From: Wolfiporia cocos
Taxonomy: Eukaryota; Basidiomycota; Agaricomycetes; Polyporales; Phaeolaceae
Assembly (NCBI GenBank): GCA_029448655.1
Contig: JACCLO010000007.1
Span: 1,736,001-1,800,000, forward strand
Length of the DNA stretch: 64,000 nucleotides
Reading direction: 5' to 3'
Of the stretch, positions 1 to 10,927 are shown one piece after another. The position numbers were made by a program, and so were the translations under genes. The notes under the pieces are model-generated. The model made no database searches. It was not told where the DNA came from and saw only the letters and a program-made list of their open reading frames with translations. Every line of letters begins with the position of its first letter. The stretch's first letter is position 1.

Positions 1-1842
1 GGTGGAGATGATGCGCGAGGGGAGCCCCGTGAAGTCGTACGGGTCGAACGGCAGGCCGGTGTTGGTCGCTGGGGCCGTTGATGCGCGTTTTTGCTGCGAT
101 ATTGGGCTCGGAGAGGCCGTCGCACCGCGTCCGCGCGTCGCGTTCGTGCCGAGCACACCAGTGCCCACCATTCGCGACCACCGTACACGGAATGAGAGGA
201 TCTGACTCTCGAGCAGACACCGCGGGTTGGCACGCAGATCACGGAATTCGTTGACCTTGACACCGGTCTCGAACCGGAAGATGCCCTTGACGTGCGAGAA
301 TGGATAGCTATCGGCTTGCAAGATCCAGAAGCTGAATAACTTATCATCGAGACTGCATGAGACGGCGCGGTACCGATCAGCTTAGCCGCATTTTTACATG
401 AAGTTGTACGCACCCGATTGAGCCACCAGGCGGTACGATGGCAACCAGTCGGTCAAATGCACTCCAACTTTTGGTGTACATGTCCCGTACAAGCGCTCTT
501 GGGACGTCGGCGTTCCTGATGTGCAATGAGTTTCAACCTCGTAGCCTGGAACTCGTCTTTCGTACCTGCTCGTGAGCATGATAACATAGCGTTTCCGCTC
601 GCTGGCGTCCTGCGCTGGGTGAGGGAAAAGACTAAACAATCGGGTAGGCGTGTAGTTAGATGCAGGCGCAAGCATGGCGTCCATTGGCCCGAATGACATG
701 ACCGCGTCGGACGGCGAGGGGCAAAGGGAGAGATAGGTCGATAAGTAATCGGACGTGAATGGAGTCACGATCGCCTCTGCGATGAGAGTGAGGCACATTT
801 CTTGAATGACATTAACCGGAACGCACCAGGATCAAATCCGTATCGGTCTACCAGATACCGCGATACATTCCCGATCCGCCTGCGGCCACCCGAAATGTCC
901 ACATCACCCAACCAGCTGTAGATCCGTCTACCCTCCTCATGGTTCCCGGCGACGATCTCCATGACGCCATCGTCCCAGTGGCTCGGCGTGCCCGGTGCGG
1001 TGCTGTGTACCCACAGGCCGGTCGCGCACGCCTCTGCCTCGCCCATGCCAACAAACGCGCCGCAGACGAGGCTCGCAACGAACGCGCTCGCGACCTGCAC
1101 CTTGCCTGTGCGCGCCCACACCTCAGGCCACGCCTCGCGCACCCGCAGGAGCTGCGCCGCGAGAAGCGACGCGTGTGCACACGTTCCGACGCGTGCCGCC
1201 ATCAGGTCCGGCCCGCCAAGCGCGGCCTCGAGTGCCAGCGCGTGCGTGTGCGCCGAGGTGTCCTGCGCAACAGGTGCGTTCGGAAGCGAAAATGATTGCG
1301 GCGAGATCTGCGCGTGGATGGGCAGCTGAGGGTTGAGGCTCTGGAGCTGTGGCAGCTGGCTGGCTTTCCACCAGACGAGGGCATGCTGGAGACGCGTGGG
1401 CCGTTGCGCAGAGAAGGTGAAGGGTGTTAGAACACACCTGCGCTGCGCCGCCAATCGCCTTGACCCGTGCGAGGTCGTACCCCTTGCTCAGCTTCTCCAA
1501 GAGCAGGTCTAGATTAATCAGGAAAGTGATGGTACCATCAGCGATCTAGGTCCAACAATAAGGGGAAATTAGTTCCGCGAAGCACTAACCAAATGCCTTA
1601 ATCCACATCTCGACGGGGGTTGTGTACGCATCTCCGGGTGTGGTGAAGATGCCACCTTGGGTTCTGAAGTGCAACGTGTACCTTCATTCATACCGCCGCG
1701 AGTGTACCGCTACTCACTGATACTCTGGAAGCTCGGTGTCAAAGTCGACGGCGTCTACGCCAACAAGCTCAAGATTCTCGTCCACGATCGAGGCGCGGAG
1801 CTGGTCAGTTGCGAGCTCAAGTCCTAGGAAGAGCGCGGACAT
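1..1842 (-). CDS. XKS1: D-xylulose kinase (FGGY family), 3' end beyond the left edge
   Basis: Phosphorylates D-xylulose with ATP to xylulose 5-phosphate, feeding pentoses into the cytosolic pentose phosphate pathway. I read seven exons on the minus strand: 1842-1718, 1663-1590, 1508-1438, 1385-827, 776-566, 515-414 and 352-1. Introns are 50-81 nt with GT...AG ends, and the joined frame is open for 498 codons. The N-terminus (LFLGLELATDQLRASIVDEN) is the FGGY ATPase-fold start. GGAAQHALVWW and RVGTCAHASLLAAQLL lie in the first domain, and WLGDVDISGGRRRIGNVSRY near residue 260 is typical of fungal xylulokinases. Family members are about 550-570 aa, so roughly 50-60 C-terminal residues are missing only because the window ends. 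The start is the first ATG before the domain. The tail near 1-200 includes a Ser/Thr/Ala-rich insertion. Confidence 0.9.
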
Positions 1843-4034
1843 GCTTTTAGGTGGCATAGTGACGGAGCGGGAAGTGGGAGAAACGAGGAAGTTAGTGTAC
1901 GGGCAAAAATGAGGGAACAGCCGTTCGTCGTGCGCGTCGTCGCCGCCGCAAGTGCCAGCGATGAGCAGACGGTGGTCGTGAGTAAGGAAGGAATGGGAAG
2001 ACGCTTGTAGGCCTCTGTACGCAGTCCATCACGCACTTGCACCTCGGCGCCTAAATGCCTCGTGGCGTACTTTTCTCACGGCGCAAACCTCAACGGAGGC
2101 AAACCTTGTTTCAGGCAACCCATATAGTGCTCATTATATCAACGGGAGCTCATTGAGGTGACCATATGAACTTGACAAACGCTGACATTGCGCCGGGTAG
2201 CCGTTCGTGGCCGCACTAACCACGTTAGTCAGGAGTCGTTGAAGCTACTGCCGCCACCTCATCATCAGATTTGTCGCAATCATGTCTTTTACCTGCAGGT
2301 GCACCTATGTATCAGGATATTGCTGTGGCATACTGCGCCGTCGAGCTTGGAGGGGTCTCCGCGAATGCGCCCCAAGAGGTATTGGAACTCTAGCAGCCAT
2401 CTCACCTTCAAACAGGATCTGTTTCGCAGGGACCCTCTTTGACAGATAACATTTATATTCAGTCTGTTCACAGATTCCCAACTTGATCGTGTTGTTCAGG
2501 TTGCAGGAAAGCTTGTTTATGACATAGGCCTGCGTATCTGGCACAGACAGCCGAGCATCTAGGTACTGCCATCTCACCTTCAAAAAGGATCTGTTCCGCA
2601 GGTACCCTCTTTGACAGATAACATCCATATTCATCTGTTCACGGACTCCCAACTTGATCGTGCCATCCCCGAGGAAGATGTGCTCAGGTTGCAGGGAAGC
2701 TTGTTTTTGGCATAGGGCCTCAGGCTGATGCGGCATGTAAATGCCGAAAATCGTTACTGCAGCAAGGTGGATTCGCATGACATACGCGGCGAGCGACGAG
2801 AATATGTAATGGATCCACCGCAGTGAGTATCGTGCTCCCATGCACCAGCTCATCCAAGCTTGTGTGCAGGTATTGAGACTGCGTGTACCCGCAGTCTTAG
2901 CAATCAGGTCGCGCGGAGCCGCAGTGCTGCGCTGATCTTAGTGATGTTTCGTAACAGCACTCCACACCCTTTGACGCGACACGTACCTAGACTGGGCCGG
3001 GAGGTGCGTCAAAAATCATCCGACGGTCCAGCAGACGTTTGCACCGGTGCAGTATACGCTCCATCAATTGGACCATACACACAGGCAGCTGAGCCATCTG
3101 TCAGGCTCCTAAGAGAGCTAATACCCATGTTATCGTCGAGTCGCGCCCTTGAATTCACTAATTATAAGGCTGGATCATCAATTTTGAAATAGTGTCGAAT
3201 TGCGCAAAGCGGTGTTGATGTGCAAATCCGTTAGGTCGTCCTGCCAAAAGATAACGATTCAGGGGGTCGACGATGGCGACCCTGTCTCTGCAGGATAAAG
3301 AAGAGAATGCCACCATCGAGCAAATATCACAAGGCGTGCCTACAGGATGTTTCACGTGAGCCAGATCAAGCTCACGTATACCTTCTCTGACGATTCCTTA
3401 ATCGATACCGGTTTGTTCACGAACTATAACCTTGTGACTTATCATATTACGTCAGAACTAGATGTGCGCAAGCTGCGAGAGATTGCATACGGTAGAATCG
3501 GCCGGCGGTGTGGCATCTCGATTCTGCATTCCTATCGGAGCACCTAAGATCCCAAGCACAGGACTCCATAGAGTCGTAGGACTGCGGAGCTGGATGTCCG
3601 CAGCATCCTTCCCTTGTCCAAACACACACACCGAACATTGCTGGGAAGAACGTGTGGCGTCGCAGACACCTGCCTGTTGTTCCAGAACGACCCGAATTGA
3701 ATAAGCAAATACAGGGATAGCAGGTATATTCTCCGCCCGCAGCCTACGCAGCAGGCACAGAGTCAGAAGCAGGGCAGGGATCGCCGCACCAATACGTAAG
3801 CGCAGCCACCTCCTCCCGGCCGGGCGGGAGACCCGCGGGCGAGGCAGCGAACTGGCTCGCCGTAGCGCACCAGTATCTGCCTCATGACGCCCGCTCTACC
3901 CACCAGCACGCCTGCCCATCTCCCTCCCACAATAGAATGACACAACAGAGGTATTTCTGTTGGTGGGGTGCGGGCAGCTGACGTGAGTAGTGCACGGGCA
4001 GCATGGAGGACGACGATTGCCCACCTCAATACCC
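1843..4034. other. intergenic stretch between xylulokinase and mannosyltransferase genes
   Basis: About 2.2 kb with no gene I can support. The first 250 bp is the upstream region of the xylulokinase gene. A decayed duplication sits at 2,397-2,729 (separate entry). The remainder has only short ORFs without recognisable motifs. Confidence 0.6.
2397..2729. repeat. degenerate direct duplication, ~172-bp period
   Basis: The segment starting at 2,397 (CCATCTCACCTTCAAA...) recurs at 2,569 with scattered differences and a small insertion in the second copy. Shared blocks include ACCCTCTTTGACAGATAACA and CCCAACTTGATCGTG. On the minus strand both copies read as similar peptide fragments (TIKLGxxEQ...), giving a 182-aa ORF at 2,305-2,853. 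That suggests an ancient coding piece was duplicated, but I do not recognise the family, and the peptide repeat could simply mirror the DNA repeat. Confidence 0.6.
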
Positions 4035-5920
4035 TCACTTGTGGATCCGCTCCCACTTGCGCATGCACGAGTATCCCTGGTAGTCTGTACCGTGCGCGAT
4101 GATGAGCACGGCTGGGAAAAGGGGGGAGGAGGGGGGAGTGCTCACCGAAGCTGCGCCACCCGCGGCACGTACACTGCTTCTTCTTGATCAAGCCGGGGCC
4201 GTGCGGGCAGTGCGTGAACGGGTTGTGCTCGTACCCGATCTCGTCGAAGAAATGGATCTGGTCCTTGCGTAGGAACAGCGACGCGGCGATGCTGTGCACG
4301 GGCGCGTCGCCCCACCGCTGCGCGTGCGTCAGCGGCTGTGCTCGAGTCGGGGGAACGCGCGACGGACCTCGTAGTAGAACCCGCCCTTCGAGTCCAGGTA
4401 GTCAAAGTACTGCGAGTACGCCTCGCCGCGCCAGAAGTCCATGTTCGCGATCTCGAAGTTGCTCCAGACTGCCGCGCGCCGTTAGTCCCAGCGATCATGT
4501 ACGCGGTAGCAGAATAGGAGAAGACGCACAGTGGCAGAGGTTGTACGTGTTCCCGCCGTCCTCGGAGAGGTAGCCCATCGAGTTGTTCGGCGCGACGAAG
4601 TGCGGGTTCTCCTCGATGAAATCTGCCGTCGTGGATATCCATAAGGCATGACGTTGGAATGCGAGGAGAATGTGCGGGATTACCCTTGGTGGTCTGCCAG
4701 AGCGTCTTGATAGTTTTTTCGAACTCGAGGAGGGTGATAGTAAATCCTGATGGCACAACGGTCGATCAGCACAAAGCCTACGTGCGACAGTCATGAGGGA
4801 ATACAGACGCACCGTACATCTTATCATTTTGCTCCATGAATAGGAATGGATCCTCATCTATGACGCAGTGGAAGTGCACATCTGGTCTTAAATTCGACTC
4901 AGCTCCAACTGGGATGAATCATGTGGGACTGGAACTTACTCCACGCGCCAATACCACTTGTACTTTTGCAAGAGCGGATGGCGGTAGAAGAACTGCGAAC
5001 CCCGATGAGACCTAGCGACTCAGTACGCGGGGAAGCCGACTTACGCCCGAGTTGAAGCGGCACATATTACGGTAGCTGAGATATGGAGGTATTACGAGTG
5101 TGGTCTGCCTATCATTCACGATATAACGTACGATACGCTGCCTTAAACGCGGCGGCGTCAATAATTTTCCTGTTACATAAGGACCGATGGCATACCTCCA
5201 TAAATGATATTTTGCGCTACCATGTCGTCCCGACTGGCAGAAGCCTTCTCTTCATCAATCCAGTCCGGTTGGTACCAATGGGCGGGCGGGATCATAGCAA
5301 AGGTGACCGGGCCCGAGACAATAGCGCTCATCTTCCTGCGGTGGATTGATGAAATGTCAGCACGCACGTTCTCGGCGAGGTCACTCCGGGCCATGAGTGA
5401 AAATGGCACACGCACTCCTTGAACTCCGCAGAGAACGGCACGTTATTGAGGAAGAGCCACGGGTACCCAAACTGCTTGTTGAACTTCTCCTCGAGCTCGC
5501 GCACGCTCTGCATCGCCTTTTCGAGCTCACTGTTGCGTGCGAGCATGAGAAGCGTCGCGTTCGCGCGCCGCGTGCCGTTGCCGTACTCGCCCGTGTCGCC
5601 CACGCCGCTGCTGTCTCCTTTCACAAGCGATGCGACGTTGTCGAGGATGTGTGGCATGTTAGAGGAGCTCCCATTCGTGTCCACGGCGTTGATGGAGATG
5701 TCTGAATGCATGTCCGATAGGAAATTCGAGCCGCTATAGTTCGTGTACGAGAATGTAAAGATAGAGTACAGTGCGATCTGTCCGTTCGAGTAGATGGGTC
5801 GACTGGAGAACAGGGTTTATAGAAGCGACTCACGAAGCTGAGCACAAACAGCAGGATGGCGCGGGTGGTCCTGTTGAGCTGTACCGCTCGCAGGCGCGAA
5901 GTAATCGCTGGAAGAGACAT
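4035..5920 (-). CDS. alpha-1,2-mannosyltransferase, GT15 (KRE2/KTR/MNT1) family
   Basis: Golgi type II membrane enzyme transferring mannose from GDP-mannose onto N- and O-linked glycans. Eleven exons on the minus strand: 5920-5834, 5777-5416, 5335-about 5177, 5075-5045, 4992-4940, 4886-4813, 4746-4684, 4622-4530, 4468-4368, 4317-4146 and 4084-4035, giving about 414 aa, normal for the family. A signal anchor spans residues 21-38 (AILLFVLSFIALYSIFTF), split by intron 1. RANATLLMLARNSEL and YPWLFLNNVPF start the catalytic domain. EPDV (about 231-234) is the metal/nucleotide site, and HFWSNFEI (about 307-314) carries the conserved Glu. The C-terminus ends WERIHK. The exon 3/4 junction is awkward: the good donor at 5,195 gives the wrong phase, while a donor at 5,176 keeps frame but adds four residues. 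Confidence 0.9.
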
Positions 5921-6844
5921 TCCTGGATAGGATATGGGTGGGATAATATTCAAGGGAGGTGGGGGAAAGTCCGTGGTGATAATGAAGGTATCGGAAGATG
6001 CGCGAGGGCCCTGCCCACTTCTCACACGTAGACTGCGGCTTGAAACAGTTCCGCGCGTGAAGTCAAATATGTGTTACCTGTCGCAGGCACCGCCCACGGC
6101 GAACACAGGCACCGTCAGGCTCGAGGAGAAAATGAAGGGAGCGGTGCTCACCAGTTCACGCCGTGAGCAGAAAGATAGTCGAGTTGGCATGGTAAGACGC
6201 TATATACTGGCTGCGGAGCCAGAGCCACTTGCACATTTGGCGCTGCGCACGACTGCGCACTGCGCAGGTTCGGCTGCACAAATCAAGATTCGCCCCACCG
6301 GCTGTCCCCGACCATAATTGATCGAGCGGCCCGGACATTAACTTCTCGACGTGAGCGTAGTGGCTGGCTGCTAACGTCGCCGTAGGATGGTATCCGAGCT
6401 TATAATACAGAGGGCGAGTGCAAGGCAAATCTATTGCTAATAAGCCTTCTAGCCATGAGTCTAATACTTCAGGGGGTCGGTCAATATCCAATACATGTTA
6501 GAGGAGATATCCTGTCCTGGAGCAAGTCTTTATAGAATATAAGACTTGCCTAAGTCCGAGAAGTCGGTGTGCACTTCGAGGACTTAGTTGGTTCGAGAGC
6601 TCGGAGAATACTGAGCATAGTTTCCTATGTTTGAGAACGAGTATGAGACGTCTTGTTTGTACAACAAGGTCAAGCTGAAGAGCTTCGATGGTAAGTACAT
6701 TTGGCTTATATACTACGTTAGGTTTCTGGGGTCAAGTCCATCCCAGATGTCACTGATACTATCTTCACTATAGTATGAAATGTTTGATAAGTATGTAGTG
6801 ATATATCTGAGACGATAGACAGCAATGTTGGGTCTGTCAATCAC
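5921..6844. other. upstream region of the GT15 gene, then repeat-rich DNA
   Basis: No gene supported. The first few hundred bases are the promoter side of the mannosyltransferase gene. At about 6,632-6,690 lies a block (TTTGAGAACGAGTATGAGAC, then ACAACAAGGTCAAGCTGAAG) that recurs near 22,664-22,715 and 22,850-22,905 and, inverted and diverged, near 16,498-16,560, so it marks a dispersed repeat family. Confidence 0.6.
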
Positions 6845-7055
6845 AAAATGATAGATATGAAATGAGGGACAGAGTTAGATCTGTCAGAGTCAAAACATGC
6901 CCTACACACTAGTACAACTGGGGTTAAGCCCAGCATAATCATGAATAGCCAGGGAGGTTGGTTGTGCAACAAGTCCCTGTATCGTATTCACCCAATGGTG
7001 AGTTCAGCCAGCACTTTGAGAAATCAAATAAATGTAACAGTTATCACATTCTACA
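6845..7055. repeat. dispersed repeat shared with 63,020-63,220
   Basis: About 210 bp that aligns in the same orientation with 63,020-63,220. Shared blocks include AGTCCCTGTATCGTATTC, CCCAATGGTGAGTTCAG and CTAGTACAACTGGGG. Differences are mostly C/T and G/A transitions, as expected for old copies exposed to deamination or RIP-like mutation. I cannot assign it to a class. Confidence 0.65.
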
Positions 7056-7204
7056 GGTATAGTGTATGAGGGACTTCAGTCAATTATCTTAATCTGTCAA
7101 CTGCCCTTCGCTTAAGAAATCGCAGTTGCGAGCTAGGTTTGCACGCAGATTAATCTGCTAACTGCGGCAGATTAATCTACTGAGACAATAAAATGGCACA
7201 TCCC

Positions 7205-7273
7205 GGATTCGAACCAAGGACCTTAGCGCAGATGAGAATAACAGCATTGCAGCATAATTAGCCAACTGAGCTA
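7205..7273 (-). other. tRNA-like Pol III promoter unit, left arm of MITE copy 1
   Basis: On the minus strand, TAGCTCAGTTGG (7,273-7,262) matches the box A consensus and GGTTCGAATCC (7,215-7,205) matches box B, about 57 nt apart start to start. The acceptor and D stems do not pair well, so this is a tRNA-derived sequence rather than a functional tRNA gene. Confidence 0.65.
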
Positions 7274-7577
7274 CAGTGCAACTGGTGTTGCCCCCATTTC
7301 AAGCAATATATAGAGTGTTTTGTAAACTTCATTTTCGCAGTTTAACATCTTCCATAACACAAATACAAATGAATCTACCTCTAAAGACCTGTGATTCCAG
7401 TGTATTCAGCTTTCCCATGGTGAGTTGCTCCAGGTCAAGCATGGTAAATTAAGCTACCACTATCATTGATTTCTGTATGCTTGTTGGAGCAGTTAGTTGC
7501 CTTGATGATTTGCGAAAATTGTGTGTAAAATTTGCGTTATATATATTTGAATTGGTCAATGGTAACTGTTGCCACTA

Positions 7578-7661
7578 TGGCTCAGTTGGCTAATTACGCT
7601 GCAATGCTGTTATTCTCAGCTGCGCTAAGGTCCTTGGTTCGAATCCGGGATGTGCCATTTT
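7578..7661 (+). other. tRNA-like Pol III promoter unit, right arm of MITE copy 1
   Basis: Box A TGGCTCAGTTGG at 7,578-7,589, box B GGTTCGAATCC at 7,636-7,646 with a pairable T-arm (CTTGG/CCGGG), and a T4 run at 7,658-7,661 that could terminate Pol III. The cloverleaf is incomplete, so I do not call a tRNA gene. Confidence 0.6.
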
Positions 7662-7783
7662 ATTGTCTCAGTAGATTAATCTGCCGCAGTTAGCAGATTA
7701 ATCTGCGTGCAAACCTAGCTCGCAACTGCGATTTCTTAAGCGAAGGGCAGTTGGCAGATTAAGATAATTGACTGAAACTCTAC

Positions 7784-10020
7784 AGTGTATCTGCAATGAC
7801 TTGATCAAAGGTAGGGTTATGGATGGATGTGTAAACGTTAGTGTGGTGGTACAGGCCATAAGCATGTTAAAACAAAATATGCACGGCTCTAGATGCAACT
7901 CCCTTGCTCACACAAAATGCGTTATGCAACCATACACGTATGCAACGTATGCAATGTTAATGCAACCTTACTGTAAGATCTGTCGTTCAATGGCATATGT
8001 CGATCTACGGAGCAAGTCACATGATCTATAGATACATTTGGATTACATTGGATAGATTTCAATACATTGAACTTTTCCAGATAGATTTAGGTACATCAGA
8101 ATTCATTGGGATATATTCAAATACCTCGGATTTCCACTGGGGTTCATGGTCCATCAAGGGAGTGGCATTGCAGCATTGCCAAGTGAAATACATGCAATAT
8201 TTACAGACCGTATAAACAGCATAGCAGAGGTCTCAGATTTTTCAGGTGTATGACTGGCACAAACATTAAACGCAATGTATCTGTTTGCATGATCTGCACA
8301 TTGTCCTAATAAGTTACAGTTGCATTGTAAACACTTTGTATCACCATAGAACAGGAACAAGAACCTTTTGATCCGGTGAATTTCTTCAGATGGTTAAAGC
8401 CTTCATATTATCTCAACATTTCAATACATGAAAATCACTCCTTGAGTTTATACAGGAAAAACCGTGCCGGGACAGGCACTAGGGGGCTGGCAGCGTTGAT
8501 GCTATCAAGTCATAATGATAGATGCTGTTGAGATAAGCATATTGGTGTGCGCTAACTCTCTCAGCCACAGGAGATCCTGTTGGCATAGGGTTGCTGGTCC
8601 CCAGTAATAGTCTTAAGTGCCCAAGGCTTCCAGCCACCTGCACGTGACAGTGGGATAGTATTATATAAGCATGCCATGCCCGGCATGTCACATTACAGGG
8701 ATAAGTCTGTAATAGGGTAATCATATTAGCTAAGCTGCATATTACTTCAGTAATAGCCACTGCAACTATTTAGTCCCACCACTCAGCAGTTGCCCGAGTT
8801 CTGGACCTACTGTAGAATGCCTATGTCATGAGGTTAGTATAGGTTAGGGTTGGATGTACATCAGCAGGGAAACATCAGCAGACCAAGTTTCAGGCATGAT
8901 TTGGGCTGACTGATGCCAGTGCTAGCATAGAGCAAGTTATGCCATTGGCTCTTTTAATACAGGTGCTTACTGTATTACTCATTGCTGTGGCTGTAGGTAC
9001 ATGGAGTCCCCTTAAGGGTCCCTTGGGGTTGTATTGCTCATGTATGTAAGACTGTTATGTTTGAGCATGTGGGAACCATTCATGTGCTAAATGCAAGCAT
9101 GTTAGCCACCTTTGCTAAAAGGGCATTAATGACTGTGCTATGGTGCTGGCACCCTAGTCAGCACTACTTTTGTACAAGTCTTACTGCTTGCATATACTGG
9201 CACCTAGAGATAATCAGTCTAGCCAAAATGCTCTAATTGAAGGTAGGAACAAAATGGCTAGGCAGGATTGTCTGAAACTCAAAATTGAGAAATTTCTATG
9301 TCCGGAATTGGCCAGTGGTGGGGAAGTGACATCATATATGGAAAGTAATGATAATGATACTTGTCTGACTACTCCAAATATGGTATACAGTCAAGCTGAC
9401 GGGCAGTGAGACTTTTACCAACAAGAACTGCAAGCTCGCATCTTTGAATGCACATCCTCATTGATGCTAACACATTTGGTTTGTAATGTTGGAAATATAT
9501 TATCACAGTGAATTCAAAGGGATTTCATGACAGCACTCTAGAAAAACGTGATGAAACTGTTCAGCTCAGTGGTATTTGGACAAAAATACATGTGGCCTGC
9601 ATCCTCAATGACCTCCTGAACAGGAGTTTTCTGTTCTTTGGATCTGCCTGATTTTCAAGTATGCATTCAATTGGTGCAGAAACTGATTGCATCCGGGACA
9701 CATTCCCCATGACACTGCATTTACAGCTCATCAACCCAAATACTTGGCTCAATGAGAATTTGTTGTATTCCTATGGGAAGATTGATATAATCAGGGTGAT
9801 TGAGCAGAAGATTTGTCAGTTGAAAAGCCTTCTTTGTTCAGTACAATTCTTTGCTGTGATGTGCACAATTGCCACTTCCCAGCACTTCCCAGCACTGGTT
9901 TGCATGCTTTCTGTGTCTTATTCAAGCATGGAATGTAGTAAACTGATAGAGATTCATTAATATTGTGCCCACCCTGTATCTACATCACTATGAGCATTTA
10001 GATTTTGCATCTCCAGGCTA
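7784..10020. other. AT-rich intergenic DNA, no gene recognised
   Basis: About 2.2 kb with only short ORFs (longest about 99 codons at 9,661-9,960) and no motif I recognise. A loosely repetitive patch near 8,020-8,120 reiterates GATACATT/GATAGATT-like words. Probably decayed transposon sequence. Confidence 0.5.
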
Positions 10021-10915
10021 TGACGGCCAGATTGTACATTTAATAATCTGCAGCGCAGCACTAGAGTCATCAGCATGAAAGTAGAGTCATCAACATGGAA
10101 ATAGAGTCATCGGTGCAGCATTAGAGTGATCAGCACATAAGTAGAGTTATCATCCAGCACTATAGAATCTATTGAGCACTCTAGAGTGCTAGATTGAGTC
10201 TAGAGTGCTGCATAGAGTGCTGCGTGCGCCACCTAATCCCTATCAGAGTCTGTATATTCAATCTCAGATATTGATCAATAGTAGAGTACTGTACCGTGTG
10301 TGCTCTTCTGGATGCCCAACATCGCAAGCTGCGATAATTCATTGATCTCATTCTATTCAAGGTACTATCTATGTTTTCTACCCTATTCTAGTAACCTTTG
10401 CCCTCTCAGTACTATCTTGTGCACTGCTACTCATTGTCCCAAGGGTTCTTTTCAACTTGCATCAAGTCATCAAAAAGAGCGGTGCCGGCTTACTTGAATG
10501 TGAAGATGACTATGAATGCACAAGGTACCCGTGTACAGGTGCTTGTCTACCGCACACAAAATCATTAAATCTCCATCATGTAGAATGAATATACAGTAAG
10601 CAACCTCAAAATGTAATTGGTCGGTGGGGGTCAAACCTGATGGTATGTATATCATTTCAAACCCTGACAGGGATCAGGTGGCCTGTGCGAGAGAGAGAGA
10701 GACTATCATTTATACTCCTCAGGAGGCCTGTGCAGCACTCTATGTAGCACTCTAGAGTGCTCGATAGAATCTAGAGTGCTGGACAATAACTCTATACATG
10801 TGCTGATGACTCTGATGCTGCATCGATAACTCTATTTTTATGCTGTAGACTCTACTTTTATGCTGATAATTCTAGTGCTGCGCTGCAAAATATTAAATGT
10901 ACAATCCGGCCGTCA
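10021..10915. mobile_element. foldback MITE with ~200-bp inverted repeats and TA target duplication
   Basis: An 895-bp element starting TGACGGCCAGATTGTACATT and ending with its near-complement, flanked by TA at 10,019-10,020 and 10,916-10,917. The arms (about 10,021-10,230 and 10,725-10,915) are rich in CACTCTAGAGTGC palindromes and GAGTCATCA words. TA flanks fit the Tc1/mariner mode of insertion. No transposase ORF. A (GA)n tract lies near 10,690. Confidence 0.75.
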
Positions 10916-10927
10916 TAGTGGAACACA

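Larger units (their letters stand above)
7068..7783. mobile_element. MITE-like foldback element with tRNA-derived arms (copy 1)
   Basis: A 716-bp element with terminal inverted repeats of about 200 bp and a 7-bp target duplication, AGTGTAT, at 7,061-7,067 and 7,784-7,790. The ends are GAGGGACTTCAGTCAATT and, reverse-complemented, GTAGAGTTTCAGTCAATT. A second copy in opposite orientation is at 55,779-56,492 with a different target duplication, which confirms the termini. Each arm contains a tRNA-like unit (next entries). The ~300-bp centre is AT-rich and carries no ORF, so the element is non-autonomous. The superfamily is unclear. Confidence 0.85.

Noticed and set aside
765..1454. Reading the 229-codon ORF as a separate protein
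   Set aside because: Its first ~23 and last ~15 codons are intron translation; the middle is the large exon of xylulokinase.
7205..7661. Genuine tRNA genes in the MITE arms
   Set aside because: Boxes A and B and a T-arm are present, but acceptor and D stems do not pair and the anticodon arm is unclear, so they are tRNA-derived only.
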